Source: Prinsepia uniflora
Taxonomy: Eukaryota; Streptophyta; Magnoliopsida; Rosales; Rosaceae
Length of the DNA stretch: 64,000 nucleotides
NCBI GenBank assembly: GCA_032719365.1
Contig: CM064874.1
Coordinates: forward strand, 40,636,271 to 40,700,270
Direction of reading: 5' to 3'
The translations under genes were made by a program, and so were the position numbers. This document shows positions 1-11,400 of the stretch, piece after piece. The notes below the pieces were generated by a model that had not been told where the DNA came from, did no database searches, and saw nothing but the letters and a program-made list of their open reading frames with translations. How positions within the stretch are numbered: position 1 is the first letter of the stretch; each line of letters begins with the position of its first letter.

Positions 1-1432
1 GAATACTTTAAAAGTCGTATTGGAAGATTTCCAAAAAGGGGTCCCACACGCCCTCACGCGCCTCCCAAAGGGGCTGCGCGTGGGAGCCACGCGCGCAGTC
101 ACTATTCATCTTCAACCCGCTGTTAACCTGGTTTAGGCCCAGTTCAGACCAGCCTCTCTAACTCGAACCGGCACAACCGGTTCATCTCTTAACTCGTCCA
201 ATTTTTCATCTTTTCCCCTCCTTTTTAAACCATTCAATTCTTCCTAAACAATCTAATCGATCTAGTTAATAACATCACCAATTTAGAACCTGAATCTTAC
301 CTTCCCGATTCAAAATTTACACCATACTCTGCACCTATGTCCAGCCTCGATTTTTGACCTCTTCCAGCCTTCCTTTTCATCCCAGTCAACTTGTTTCCCT
401 TCCACTAGTGTGTTGCCAACATTAGTATGCAGTAACACGATCTATAAACACATATCCAAGTTTGAAACCAAAACTTACCACGTCGGGTTCACCGACCACC
501 GTCTATGGTGGCTCGACCCAGGGCCATCATTAAACTCACCTTAGCACCCCTTCATATTTCCTTCACACCGTCCATACAATCGAAGAGGCTTGAGGATGAA
601 TTTCAAATGTGGATGAATCACGAGTAGTAGGGGCAGGGAAGGTCACGGGTTGATAACAGGGTCAGGACAACCGTCCACGACGGTCCTTACCACCAGAAGT
701 CTCTCATCAACCTCCCTCAATTCTCCTCGCAGGTTACACTCAAGAATCAAAAGCTAGAAGATTATAGGGAGGGGTTACACTCTGTTTTTCTCAGTTCTTT
801 AAACCGTTAACCCATTTAAATCGAACAATTGAGACGGTGAGGACTTCTACCACCATCCAAAAGGGCCAGGTGTCCTAAATCCTGTGGCCATACACCCTGA
901 TGCAGCCAAGTGTCCTCTGACCACTGGGCACAAATCCCCATACAAGTCAAATGACCATTTTACCCTCATTCCACAAATTACCATTTTACCCATAGTGCTT
1001 TTAGACCAAATTTCGAACCTATCGACATCCGATGACAGCGTGCCACCTATCGTTGTATTCAGGAGATCGAGACCTTCCTAACGGTCCTCAAATTATGTGA
1101 AAAGTAGTTGTCGTCTAAAATGTCAACAAATTTCCTCTTTTTCCTTAATTTTGAAAATGCCCTCGAACTTCCGAACGTCATAACTTTTTCCTCGAATATC
1201 AGAATTGGACGTGCCACCTATCTATGAACTTGTGACGTCCCGAACTACGTCACAGTCATCAGTCAAAGTCCATTTAACCGCCCGAAATAAAAGTCAACAT
1301 TTGTTCCCATTCTAGGGGCAAAATCGTCATTTAACACTGTCCGTACGAAATCAATCAACTAATCACCGATTAACTTCACTAATCCGTCATTAACCACTAA
1401 TCTAATCCTGGTTTCTGGGACGAGTCGTTACA
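1..1432 (-). mobile_element. LTR H (long-LTR gypsy-like family), 5' part, runs off the left edge
   Basis: The right edge reads CGAGTCGTTACA, the reverse complement of the family start TGTAACGACTCG, so the LTR reads leftward and its 3' part lies outside the window. It carries the family U3 text (TTGAC boxes, a module with GACAGGTGGCACGT-like wording) and the GC-rich hairpin near 50-105. A good splice-donor-like site (GACGTG|GTAAGT on the minus strand, near 478) follows the leader. The sequence right of 1432 resumes in the middle of a plus-strand LTR (I), so H probably inserted into I; the left flank that would prove a target duplication is not visible. No open reading frame here resembles a protein. 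Confidence 0.7.
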
Positions 1433-1533
1433 TACGAAATTTCTGAGGAACTATTTACGACATTATATTTTACGAGGCAAGTTGACTTCTACCTTTTGTC
1501 TTATGTGGGCCCAAATCTTTCCCAGGCGCAAGG

Positions 1534-1557
1534 GATGAGTGACACTTGTCACTCATC
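1534..1557. repeat. Conserved LTR palindrome (copy in I)
   Basis: GATGAGTGACA, two bases, then its exact reverse complement TGTCACTCATC. The same palindrome stands at the equivalent place in LTRs J, B (3' LTR), A (both) and G. Confidence 0.9.
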
Positions 1558-2689
1558 TATTCCCTATTTTCTCACATACATGCATATCCCTTCCCTTCCA
1601 TTTTCATTCGATCATCTCGACACTCGAAGCCCAAATCGACCCCTTCCCCATTTTTATTCAGTTTGTGGCCGAGAGTGGGAGGTAGAGGGTGATGATGGTG
1701 GCTAGGTGATGACAAGACCGATGTGGATGGCGGCGAGGGCACAGGAACCAGGTAACTCGAAGACCCCCTTTTGTGATTTCAAATTCTAAGTTTTTGTTTG
1801 AACGTTTAGGGACCTTTTTCTGATGAGTGGATGACGTTTGGGAGGGTTGTACGATCATGTAGGGGTGATTTTGGCTGGTGGGTGGTGGCTGAACGGCCCA
1901 GAAAGGTGGTCGGAAAAACTAGGCGACATTCCTTCGATCTAAAGGTGTGGTTTTTAATCGATTTTCATGGGTTTAGGGACATAGATAGATAATGAAAGAA
2001 CAAACACGTAGAGATTGTAAGGGAAGAAATCAGACAAAAAATGGACGAGATATGATAATGGACCGGTTCCGCCGGTCCAGTCGGACCCGAAAACCAACAG
2101 ACCAGTTCGGACCCGGTGTGCCGAAGGTAGGGGACGACTGTGCTGGCGCGTGAAGCCCATGCGCAGGGCCCTTTGGGTGGCACATGGAAGCACGTGGGAC
2201 CCCTTTTGGGGAAGTTTCCAACACATGAAATCATCCTTTCGATGTAACGAAAAGTTTGGGACTGGTTTCGAGTCAATCGGACACTATTTCGATATAGTTC
2301 GGGACGTCCGAAGGTTTAGGACCGAGTTTAAAAATAGTTAAAAATCCCGAAAAATTACGGGGCTTCAACGAGGGGTTATTTAAGTAGTTAGTAACCCTCT
2401 AAAATGATTTGGACAGGTTCGTGATCCCCAGAGATGGTGATTGGCCCAGGAAGGGCATATGGCACGCGTATCGAGGCGCTACTTCGGACAGTCTGTGAGT
2501 GGACATGTTTTATAAATTTGATGCATGCATAAATGTTTTATATGCTTTAATGAACATGTTTTATGATACCATGAGTGCATTTGTTTTTGGTAGCTAGTAT
2601 TGACGTATTTGCACGCTTTTTGAGGTTTTTGGCTTTAAGTCGTGCCTATGCGTACTGTATTTTTAATGATGATTTGATGAATGGGTTTT

Positions 2690-3110
2690 GGATTTGGAAA
2701 TATGAAATCGGGCATGAGACCCATTTGATTGGAAACCCTCGGACTTGGTGTCCATTTGATTTTACGTGAATTCGGGCTGGAGGCCCATTTGAGTTATATG
2801 ATCGGGCCAGGGGTCCCGTTGATTTTCGAATTCGGGCTTGAGGCCCAGTTGATTTTAGTATCGAGTTTAAGGCCCAGTTGAGTGTGAAATCGGGCTTGAG
2901 CCTCGTTGATTTATTGTATCGGGCTTGAGGCCCCGTTAGTTGTGATATCGGGCTAGAGGCCCAGTTGATTGTGAAATCAGGCTCAAGGCCCGTTATTGTG
3001 GTATCGGGCTTAAGTCCCATTTGTGATTTATGAAATTAGAATTCGGGTTTGAGACCCTATTGAATTGTGGATTTAGGCTGAGGCCTGTGAAATTGGATTT
3101 GAATCGGATT
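2690..3110 (+). repeat. Degenerate array of GGGCTTGAGGCCC-type units in LTR I
   Basis: About a dozen imperfect units spaced roughly 25-35 bp, each built on GGGCTnGAGGCCC followed by AnTTGATTnTG. The GGGC/GCCC ends of each unit are complementary, so each could form a small hairpin. A second short array (CAGACGT(C/T)GTAGATCCTGG, three copies) follows at about 3205-3385. Open frames through these arrays are by-products of the repetition. Confidence 0.8.
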
Positions 3111-3872
3111 CGAAAAATCCCGTTGAAAGGTTCGAGTATGAGACCCAATTGAATGTTTTCACTGAAAATGTATATACCCTCCTAGATTAGCGTATTGGTC
3201 TCCTACAGACGTCATAGATCCTGGAGAGTCATGATCCACTGCTTGGAATGAGGGACTCCGAGAAGGAGCACATTCCAGGAGTGAGAGATATTATATAGTC
3301 CCGGACTGGGTCCGCAGACCGTCCTCCAGACGTCGTAGATCCTGGATTTTGGACGATCCTCCCAGACGTTGTAGATCCTGGGGGTAGACTTGGATTGAGA
3401 CTCCGAGTAGTGTTCACACTTATAGACAAATCGTGACGGATTATTGTTTGGGCATATGAGATGCCGAGGATAGGTTATATATATATGTAGATTTTTGTAC
3501 GAGGTTTTATGGAAACTGGTTTTGGGCTGAGACCCACGTAAATTGGATTTGGGCTGAGTCCCTATGGAAAGGTTTTGGGCTGAGTTCCCATGTACTTGAA
3601 TTACGATTTTGGGCTAAGGCCCTAATAGTTTTGTGAATGTTTTGATAAATGGTTTTCGAATGCGCTTCTTTTAGTGAAGGACATAAATGTCTTTTTATGA
3701 ATTTTTTTTATTAAAATATTTATTTCGTCCGCTCACAGTTTTTAATGGTTTTTAATTCCCTTCAGGTTGATCGCGGATTCGGGCTGTAGCAGAGACAGAG
3801 ATATCACACTCCTCCTCTAGATCCTAACGCACTCCGGAAGCCCCGAGTGGGCTAAAGTCGGAATTATCTTGT

Positions 3873-4733
3873 ATCCTGAGACTATCATTGTGGTGACAAC
3901 TCAAACGTCAAACCATGGTCTCTATATCCTGAGTCAGTTTCCATGTGGATGGTGGTATGGTACCCCTGGGGAAATTTTTCGGATGATGTGATTGGATTAT
4001 GTTTGTACTAGATTCATAAAGTGGTTATGGTAACGGAGTACACGTATTACTATTGTGTGATATGATTGGGATATGAGGAAATAATTGATTGAGTTTGGTT
4101 ATGAATTGATGGAATTTAAAGGCTAGACTGGATCCCGATAAAACTTGAATCTAAACGGACTAAAAGCGATATGGTAAATCGTTTTATGGAAGTGTGGATA
4201 TGTCTTTGTGCCAGAAATTATATAGAATTTTTTTATGTCAAGAATAAGCGATGTGTTGATATGTCGTGATGAACTTTGCTTTATAAATATTTACACATAT
4301 TCCAAGGTCAACCAGAATATGATTGATTTTTGAATAACATTTGAATTATGATAACTAGATCTGATAAACGGCTACATAAGAATATTTGTCTAATCGATGA
4401 TTTTATAATATTTGGCGGTAATCGTGGATTTATTGGATGGTTTATTACTTGCCCGATATATTCTGAAATGTGGAAATTTGTTTACATTAAGATTTGGGAT
4501 ATTGGTAAGTAGAAACGGGTTATGGTAAAATTTCATTAATTGAGTGTTATATATGACATTTATTGATTGTATGAATTAGTTTAAGATTTCACTTTATGAT
4601 CCTCTGATATATGTTTTGGACTTAAGCTTAATCTTTTGAATTTAAATTTGGGGGCTATGAACCCAATAAGTGTTGGAAGTACACAATTTCTCGATAGTTG
4701 GGATTCAAGATGTCGGAACATGGATTTGACTAT
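3873..4733. other. Unassigned AT-rich stretch between LTR I and LTR fragment K
   Basis: No open reading frame of note, no RNA gene and no recognisable retrotransposon domain. The composition is AT-rich with scattered TATA-like strings. It lies between the broken end of LTR I and a clear LTR start, so it could be decayed internal sequence of an element whose 3' LTR begins at 4734, but I see no PBS or polypurine tract to show this. Confidence 0.5.
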
Positions 4734-5088
4734 TGTAACGCCCCGAAAAATCCACAAAATGTAAAATATTAAAATAATGTGAAAATGACGTTTTTACCCT
4801 TGGAGGAATATGGCTAAAAGTTGACTTTTTGTTTAAAATACTTTTTGTACATTTTTCGAGGACCGTTGTGTAGGTCCCGAGACGCTGAATCCGTAGACAG
4901 GTGGCACGTCGAAAACGGAGCTCGTATGCAAAAGTTATGGGTCTGGGAAGTTCAGGGGCAAAATGGTCATTCGTGACCTCAAGGGTAAAATGGTAATTTT
5001 ATATGGACTTTGATTAGACGGTGAAGAGGATTACTATGATATGCTTTCAAATGCTGATTCAATTCATTTGAATTCAGCTCGAAGCCAA
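4734..5088 (+). mobile_element. LTR fragment K, first ~350 bp only
   Basis: It starts TGTAACGCCCCG and contains the family U3 text: TTGACTTTTTG, a GACCGTTGTGTAGG...CCGTAGACAGGTGGCACGTC module and a GGCAAAATGGT stretch. It stops abruptly where the oppositely oriented fragment L begins, giving a converging pair of LTR fragments with related arms. The exact junction between 5080 and 5110 cannot be fixed by eye. Confidence 0.65.
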
Positions 5089-6240
5089 AACCCAAACTGT
5101 CCCCTGTTTCACGATCCGACCACCTACGTCCTCCCCCGTCACGGTGGCAACACTAGACGTTTCCTAGGACCTCCCTGAGTCTCACCCAACTCACCAAAAC
5201 CATCGACTCAACCCCAAAATCCATGACTTTTGGTTTGAAGTTCACGGCCAAAACAGAGCAAAAGAACGGGAAGAAGAAATTACTTGTCGTCGATCGTCGC
5301 CGTGCTCACCGCCGCACTCCCTGGAGTCCACAGAGTCGTAATCGCCCCCTGTCGAGCCCAAACGATCAGCACACGGCCACACCACCACCAAAACTCCTCT
5401 ATGTTCTCTCTGTTTTTCCCGTGAACTCTCACACTCCTCACACACAAACACGACACCTCCCAACCTCCTCACTAGCTCTCTTTCAATCTTCGATCACTCC
5501 TCACTCCACCAGGGCACACAAACACCCTCTGCACTCGTCCAATTCTCCCAATCTCTCAGTCTCTGTTCTCTCTTCTTCGAACACACACACACGGGCACAC
5601 ACGAACACACACACGGCCTAAATAATTAGAACCTTGTTCCCTAGAAGCCTCTATCCAAACCCCACGTGTCACAATCCTCCCCATTCTCTCACAAAAATCC
5701 CACTCTGCCCTGGACACTTATGCAAATCCGGCTACACCAAGCCCAAACAGCCAAAAGACCAAAATGCCCCTCTTTGTCTCCAAAAATTACAATTTTGCCC
5801 TTATCGTTCCAGACCCGTAACTCACTCATCTTATGTCCGATGAACACGTGCCGCCTATCGTTGAATTCAAGACAACGAGATTTACCTAACGGTCCTAGGT
5901 CAACGTGTCACAACCCGATCGTACGAAAAGTCAACTTTTCCCCCTATTTTAACCAAATTACGGTAATGCCCTCACCCTTCCGAACATCATAACTTCCTCC
6001 TCGGATGTCGGAATCGGGCGTACCACCTGTCTACAGACTCGTGACGTCCCGAACTACGTCACAGTCATCGGTCAATACCCAATTGACCGCTCGAACTAAA
6101 AGTCAACTATTGACCCAGACTAGGGGCAAAATCGTCATTCTACACCAACAGACCTATCGGAACCAACTAACCACCGATTAGGCTCACTAACCCCATCTTA
6201 ATCACTGTCTTAACCCTAATTTCTGGGACGGGTCGTTACA
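5089..6240 (-). mobile_element. LTR fragment L (minus strand), 5' ~1.1 kb
   Basis: The right edge GGGTCGTTACA is the reverse complement of the LTR start. Its content follows LTR C closely (compare 48066-49190): the CCCCGTCACGGTGGC stretch, the donor-like site near 5280, a CA-rich tract at 5580-5615, and the U3 modules at 5850-6110. The 3' two thirds are missing at the K junction. The 132-codon open frame at 5223-5621 is a low-complexity C-rich leader, not a gene. Confidence 0.65.
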
Positions 6241-7708
6241 TATGGTTTGTAAAACTTGGTACAGATTTTCACATGTTAGAATTATGTTTTGAATCACATA
6301 AACCCTTGTGAGATTTTGAGCTATATGTTGTTTCTTTCTTGAGTGTAAATCATTATAGATTATACAAGCCTCATATGATTATTTGCAATAGATTTAATGA
6401 ACTAGAGATTGCTAGAACTTATTCATATCAATTTGCAAAGATTATAGTCAATACATACTTTGATTGTGGATATGATTAAAGGCACCTAGGTTTTACACCA
6501 CTTTGCCAAATAGTCATGTGTCCCCTTTCGTGCGCATGAGTTGCGACACCCCTAGTTAGCCCCTTTGAGCCCACATTTAGCCTTTTCTTTCTTTAACATG
6601 CATATCTATATTCTTAGCTTAGTATAGGTATCCTTACCCTTGTTCTAATGACTTGGTTGAAGATTTCGAAGCTAGCATACTTGAGGATGGCATGAAGATA
6701 TTCTATTCAAGGTGATGATGTGTGCATGAGAATAGGTTTTTCCAAATTACTCGATGTATTGTGTGATTTCCGGAAAAATAAAAATAAAAAAAAGATTGAA
6801 ATTGAAAAAAACAAGGTGAAAAAAAATTCGATGACTTTGAGAGCAAGAAAGTGTTTAAAAAGAAAATATATATATATTTAGCTCTCTGGTAATATGTTTT
6901 GTATGTAAGTATTTGGATTGATTACAAGATGATATTTGACAACCACATGCTCTCGGTTACGTTTTGGAAGCATATGAGCTCGTAATTAATACGTTTTGGT
7001 CCCACAACTAAGTCTTTGGAATGTTCTTTATCGCCATATATCCAAAATCCGAATGCCTTAGCCCTCGCCCCATTTCAACCTCTAATTAAAGACCTTTATG
7101 ATCCATGAGATAAGTAGCTTTTGATATGTTGAGAAAGTTGTCTGAGTAAGCATATGGTTTGGGTTCATTTGTGCAAGTAATTCATTCTATTCATGTGGTA
7201 TTGTTTAAGTGCTTTTAGAAATATGTCAGCAATTCTTTCACATATATTTGAGTGAAACCCTATTTCATGAGTAAAATAGATTATGAGTGCATCCATTGTG
7301 AGGTGATCTTAACTTGTTCGAAGCATGCACATACTTAATTTCACCATTGTTTTCTCCAAATCTTTCTTGTTCATGATACGATTGTATTTCTATTATCTCT
7401 TGAATTCCCTATGCATACTTGTTGAATGTCACAATGCCATATACTTATTATAATTTTTGAGACGTTTGATTAAGGGCTTATAGAGTTGTTTTGCGTCTTT
7501 CTTTGTTTTCTTTATTTGCTAAGGGCCTAACAAAGTTCAAGTGTAGGGTAATCAATCCAGCTTTAGTTTTTCTAAAGTCAAATCCATGGCTTAATTTTTT
7601 AAAATTTAGTGGTTTTAAAAAGAGAGAAAAAAAATATTTTTTTTTGGTCAATTCATAGGTTGTTTTAGTATTTTCTAGGGACTAGCAAAGTTTAAGTGTG
7701 AGGGTATT
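6241..7708 (+). mobile_element. Internal 3' remnant of an Athila-like element
   Basis: Non-coding, AT-rich sequence running into an LTR. Just before the LTR is a motif common at the 3' end of plant Athila/Tat-type elements: CTAGCAAAGTTTAAGTGTGAGG, immediately followed by TATT|TGATAAG. A degenerate earlier copy (CTAACAAAGTTCAAGTGTAGGG) lies near 7526-7548. No pol domain remains; the upstream part is absent and the left edge abuts LTR fragment L. The lineage call rests on this motif plus the LTR termini, not on protein. Confidence 0.55.
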
Positions 7709-9148
7709 TGATAAGCCTTGAATTAAGAATCATTTTTTTATCTTTTATACTTATCTTTTAATGTTTAAATACCAAAAAATTGAAGAAATAAAATATTATG
7801 TGAGAAATGTGCAGAATTGGATAGAGCTCGGAATTATAAGAATTTAAGTGAAAGAATCACCTCAATCTGTGCGTGCTTCCTGAACCTGTTCGGCTTGCTT
7901 CGGCGCACGTCTACCTATGTCCCCAACAGAGGGTTGCGCGTTGAGTGCGCATTGACCCCGAATTCCTTAAGCCCTCTTCGGCGACCGTCCACTGAATCAT
8001 TAGCCCCAGCTTCAGCGCTGTTGAACCGATTTGACTGGGCGTTGACCGAAGGCTTCCCGCTATTTTGACCAGCTGTTTCGGTGGCTGGCCACCAAAAATG
8101 ACCTCTGAAGCCTTAATTCCGAGTTTTAGGCATATTTTAGGATAAATTCAAGTTGTTTTCACACTTATTCTCCATATTCTATAAAGATTTCAATCCTATT
8201 TCCTTTTGTATTATTATTTTCATCCTTTTACTTGTAGGAAAGGTTTTTAGTTAGATTTCCTTAATATTTAGGAAACTTTTTCCTTTTAGAATTTAAATTG
8301 TAAACTCCTATTTATTTGAGGATTAATTTTCTCCTATAAATAGAGAGGCTTAGGTTATTTGTAGAGGGTCGCCCATTATTTGTATCAAAACTCTACTAAA
8401 ACCAATTTTCCCTTTTGAATAAATTCAAGATTTCTTGTGTAAAACTAATTACACCATATTCCACCTTTTAGAACGTTCATCCGTGATATAAAGGAGTGTC
8501 TCCAAGTGTCTCACCAAAGAGTGTCCAATCACTTCATATCCATAGGGTGTCTAGAAGAGAAAAAGTGTAACACGACCTCTTTATCTTGAAGTTATCTTTT
8601 GTGCTTGAATATCTTATGTTTATGAACTGATTTCTAATTTTATCCTCTGTTTTATGCTTTGTATTAATTTCAATCATCTTCTATGTGTTCTAATATTTTA
8701 GTTTTTGTTATGCTTGTATGTTGGTATTTAATGCTTGATTAGATAGAGGAGTGTCTCCAAGTCTAGATCACTAAAAGTGCGGCGTGAGTGTCTCCCTGCA
8801 CGTACATAAGAATATGCAACCATCTCGTAGAGCTAAGGTTATAGAACTTCGTAGGTTTGAAGTTAATATAATTCATGAATGAGTAAGGCATAAATAATGA
8901 GTTGACCACGTGTAAATAATAAATTAGGTTAGTTTAGGTTTAGTTTAAATACTTAGGACTTTAAATTCAATATTTACCCCCAATTAACCAATCAAACGAC
9001 AATCATGCTTAAGTACCCTCAATCTCCTATCTAGAACGATCCATGTTTACCAATGTTACACTCTACAAAAAAAAGGTTTTTAATTGCATACGTTTCCCTA
9101 AGTGTTGAGTGTGACTAGTTTACTTTAATGCTTAGTTTTTGCGTATCA
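7709..9148 (+). mobile_element. Athila-like LTR (1.44 kb)
   Basis: It begins TGATAAGCCTTG and ends GCGTATCA, termini typical of Athila-type LTRs, directly after a polypurine-like tract. It holds a strong TATA box with downstream GAG. No tRNA primer-binding site follows the end (ACATCCC...), as expected of a 3' LTR. The 83-codon open frame at 7817-8068 has no recognisable similarity. The 120 bp between 9148 and LTR J are unassigned. Confidence 0.6.
8335..8343 (+). promoter_or_regulatory. TATA box of the Athila-like LTR
   Basis: TATAAATAG followed by AGAGGC, in an AT-rich U3-like setting about 630 bp into the LTR: the form and position expected of the element's core promoter. Confidence 0.65.
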
Positions 9149-9614
9149 ACATCCCTTACTTACTGTCATAACATAACATTCATCAGAACTTTGTTATTCA
9201 TTACCTCATGCCAACTTACCAATACCGTTCTTTGTGAATGGTGATACTCTTTAATTCCTCCAAGTGTATGTAACGACCTGTCCCGAATTTTGAGATTTGA
9301 TTAGTGACTAATGGAGGATTAATGAGTTTAATCGGTGATTAGTTGAGAAAAATCAGACGGAAGGTGTAAAATGACCGTTTTGCCCCTAATCGTGGGTAAA
9401 ATGTTGACTTTTGACTCGGGGAGTCAAACGTGCGAGGACCGATGACCGTGACGTAGAGCGGGACATCACGAGTCTGTAGACAGGTGGCACGTCAAAATTG
9501 GACGTCAAACGGAGAAGTTATGGTCACTTGAGTGAAATTGGGAATTTACGTCTGAGGAATCGAATAAAATATTAATTAATTCTGATTGGGAGATTAGTTA
9601 ATTGTGGGGCCCTT

Positions 9615-9640
9615 GGATGAGTGACAAGTGTCACTCATCC
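9615..9640. repeat. Conserved LTR palindrome (copy in J)
   Basis: Perfect 12 bp arms: GGATGAGTGACA, AG, TGTCACTCATCC. Confidence 0.92.
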
Positions 9641-10965
9641 CATTGGTAGCTTCCCTAAAAAGTGGATCTAAGCGTTAAAATATTATTATTTTACTTATTT
9701 TATAATTTCACTCATCTCTCATCTCCACCCTCCATCTTAATCCTATCAAATTTTTCTTTCATCCTCACCGTTCATTATCATTACCAGCTACCACCTTCAT
9801 CAAATATATTTCCCTCTTCCTTCCCGTGCAACCATTTCCATCTTCCTTCATTTTCTTCAAAAACCCGAACACCCCTTTTCCCTACAACCCCTCCAAACCT
9901 CACCAAAAGCCTATGGATTGAGAATGAAAGGGAGAAAGTGACGGGAGGCAATGAGGACGGTGCTGGTGGCATCGACCGTCGTGGATGGTGGCTGGAAAAA
10001 CCGAGACGGTAAGTTTGAGTCAAAGTTGGAACTCGGATTTTAATAGTTATCGATCAGTTTTAAAGTTTGGAAATGGTTGCTAGGGGTCATACGAGTTCTT
10101 TAGGATTGAAACCAAGGAAAATGGTGGTCGGGAATGATGGCTTAAGTGAGGTGCAGGCCGCGATCACTGTTCATCATTTTCTGGTGAGTCTATAGCTTAG
10201 TTCTCATGGTTTTTAAATCTTTGAATTGTTGCTGGGGATTAGAGAATAACATAGGAAGCAACGGGAGTCAAAATGGCTGAGAAGCAAGAGAGAACCGGCT
10301 AGATCGGTTCGTTGGTTCAATCGAACCAGAAAAACCAGGCGGACCGGGTTCACACGGGGTTGACGATGACACTGTTCATTGTGAGTCGGCTTCACGCGCA
10401 GCCGCTTGCGGCGGTGCGTGGGGGCGCGTGGAGTGTATTTTGGGGATGTCATCAACATGACTTTTAATCTATTTGATGTAACGAACATTTTTGGACTAAT
10501 TTTGTGTCGATCGGACATCGTTTTGATATAGTTCGGGATGTCTGAAGTTTTAGGATCGAGTTTAAAAATAGTTAAAAATTTGAGAAAATTACGGGGCTTC
10601 AATGAGAGGTTAACAAGGTAATTAGTAACCCTCTAGTATGATTTGGATAGGTATGGGAGTCCCGGTGACAGTGATTAGCCCCGGGAGGCTTACGACACGC
10701 AAATCGAGGCTACAGCGTATGACAGTCTATGAGTGGACCTTGATTTCTAAACTGTGATGCATGCATAAATGTTTTTTTATGTTTTAGATATGTGATTTCT
10801 ATGATGATGTTTGGGATATTAGTGATTTACATACTTACATGTATTTCGAGGTGATTTACGTATTTGCACGTATGATGAGGTTTTTGGTTTTATGTTTTGA
10901 GTATACGTGCTTATGGTTTTAGTAATGATTTAATGAAATGGATTTGGATTTGAAAATTTAAACTC

Positions 10966-11400
10966 GGGCATGAGACCCATTTGTTTTGGAAACCCTCGAA
11001 CTCGAAGTCCATTTAGTTACGTTATCAGGCCAGGGGCCCAATTGGTTCGTGAATTGATTTCGAATTCGAAAATATGGAATCGAACATGAGACCCATTTGA
11101 TTTACGAACTCTTGGATATGGAGTCCATTTGATTTAATAAGGCATCGGGCCGGAGGCCCAGTTGGTTTATGAATCGAGCTCGAGGCCCAGTTGATATACG
11201 AATCCGGCTCGGCACCCAGTTGGTTTACGTAATCAGGCACGAGGCCCATTTGGTTTACGAAATCGAGCATGAGACCCAGTTGGTTTACGAAATTGAGCAC
11301 GAGGCCCAGTTGGTTTACATGATCGGGCTTGAGGTCCAATTGGTTATGATATCGAGCTTGAGTCCCATTTATGGTTTATAAATGTGATTTCGGGTTCGGT
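10966..11400 (+). repeat. Hairpin-unit array in LTR J
   Basis: About twelve imperfect units of 25-50 bp on the theme CGGGC(A/T)(T/C)GAGGCCCA-TTTGGTTTACG. Overlapping open frames on both strands here (11025-11339 minus, 11169-11381 plus) read as repeated NQLGL- and EAQLVY-like peptides only because the unit length is often a multiple of three; I do not call them genes. Confidence 0.8.

Larger units (their letters stand above)
1433..3872 (+). mobile_element. LTR I (plus strand), 5' end displaced by H, 3' terminus not recognisable
   Basis: It aligns by eye with the LTRs of element A from the region just before the conserved palindrome (1534-1557) to shortly before the LTR end (CTGTAGCAGAGAC near 3793). 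It has the predicted donor CAG|GTAAC at 1752, CTGTGAGTGGAC at 2493-2504, its partner GTCCGCTCACAG at 3727-3738, and the acceptor CCCTTCAG ending at 3765. The last 60-100 bp that should end in TGTCA are replaced by unrelated sequence, so this copy is 3' truncated or fused. It is non-coding. The first roughly 450 bp of the LTR should lie left of the window if H is an insertion. Confidence 0.7.

Noticed and set aside
5223..5621. 132-codon open frame in LTR fragment L, and similar frames at 48244-48603 and 50071-50577
   Set aside because: All are translations of the GC/CA-rich LTR leader; no shared protein sequence, no start context, and each crosses a predicted donor site.
9149..9268. Possible gene or leader between the Athila-like LTR and LTR J
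   Set aside because: Only 120 bp, no open frame or RNA-like structure; left unassigned.
11025..11381. Repetitive peptide ORFs in the LTR J array (NQLGL, EAQLVY)
   Set aside because: Artefact of a DNA repeat with unit length often divisible by three; the equivalent arrays in I and G have stops.
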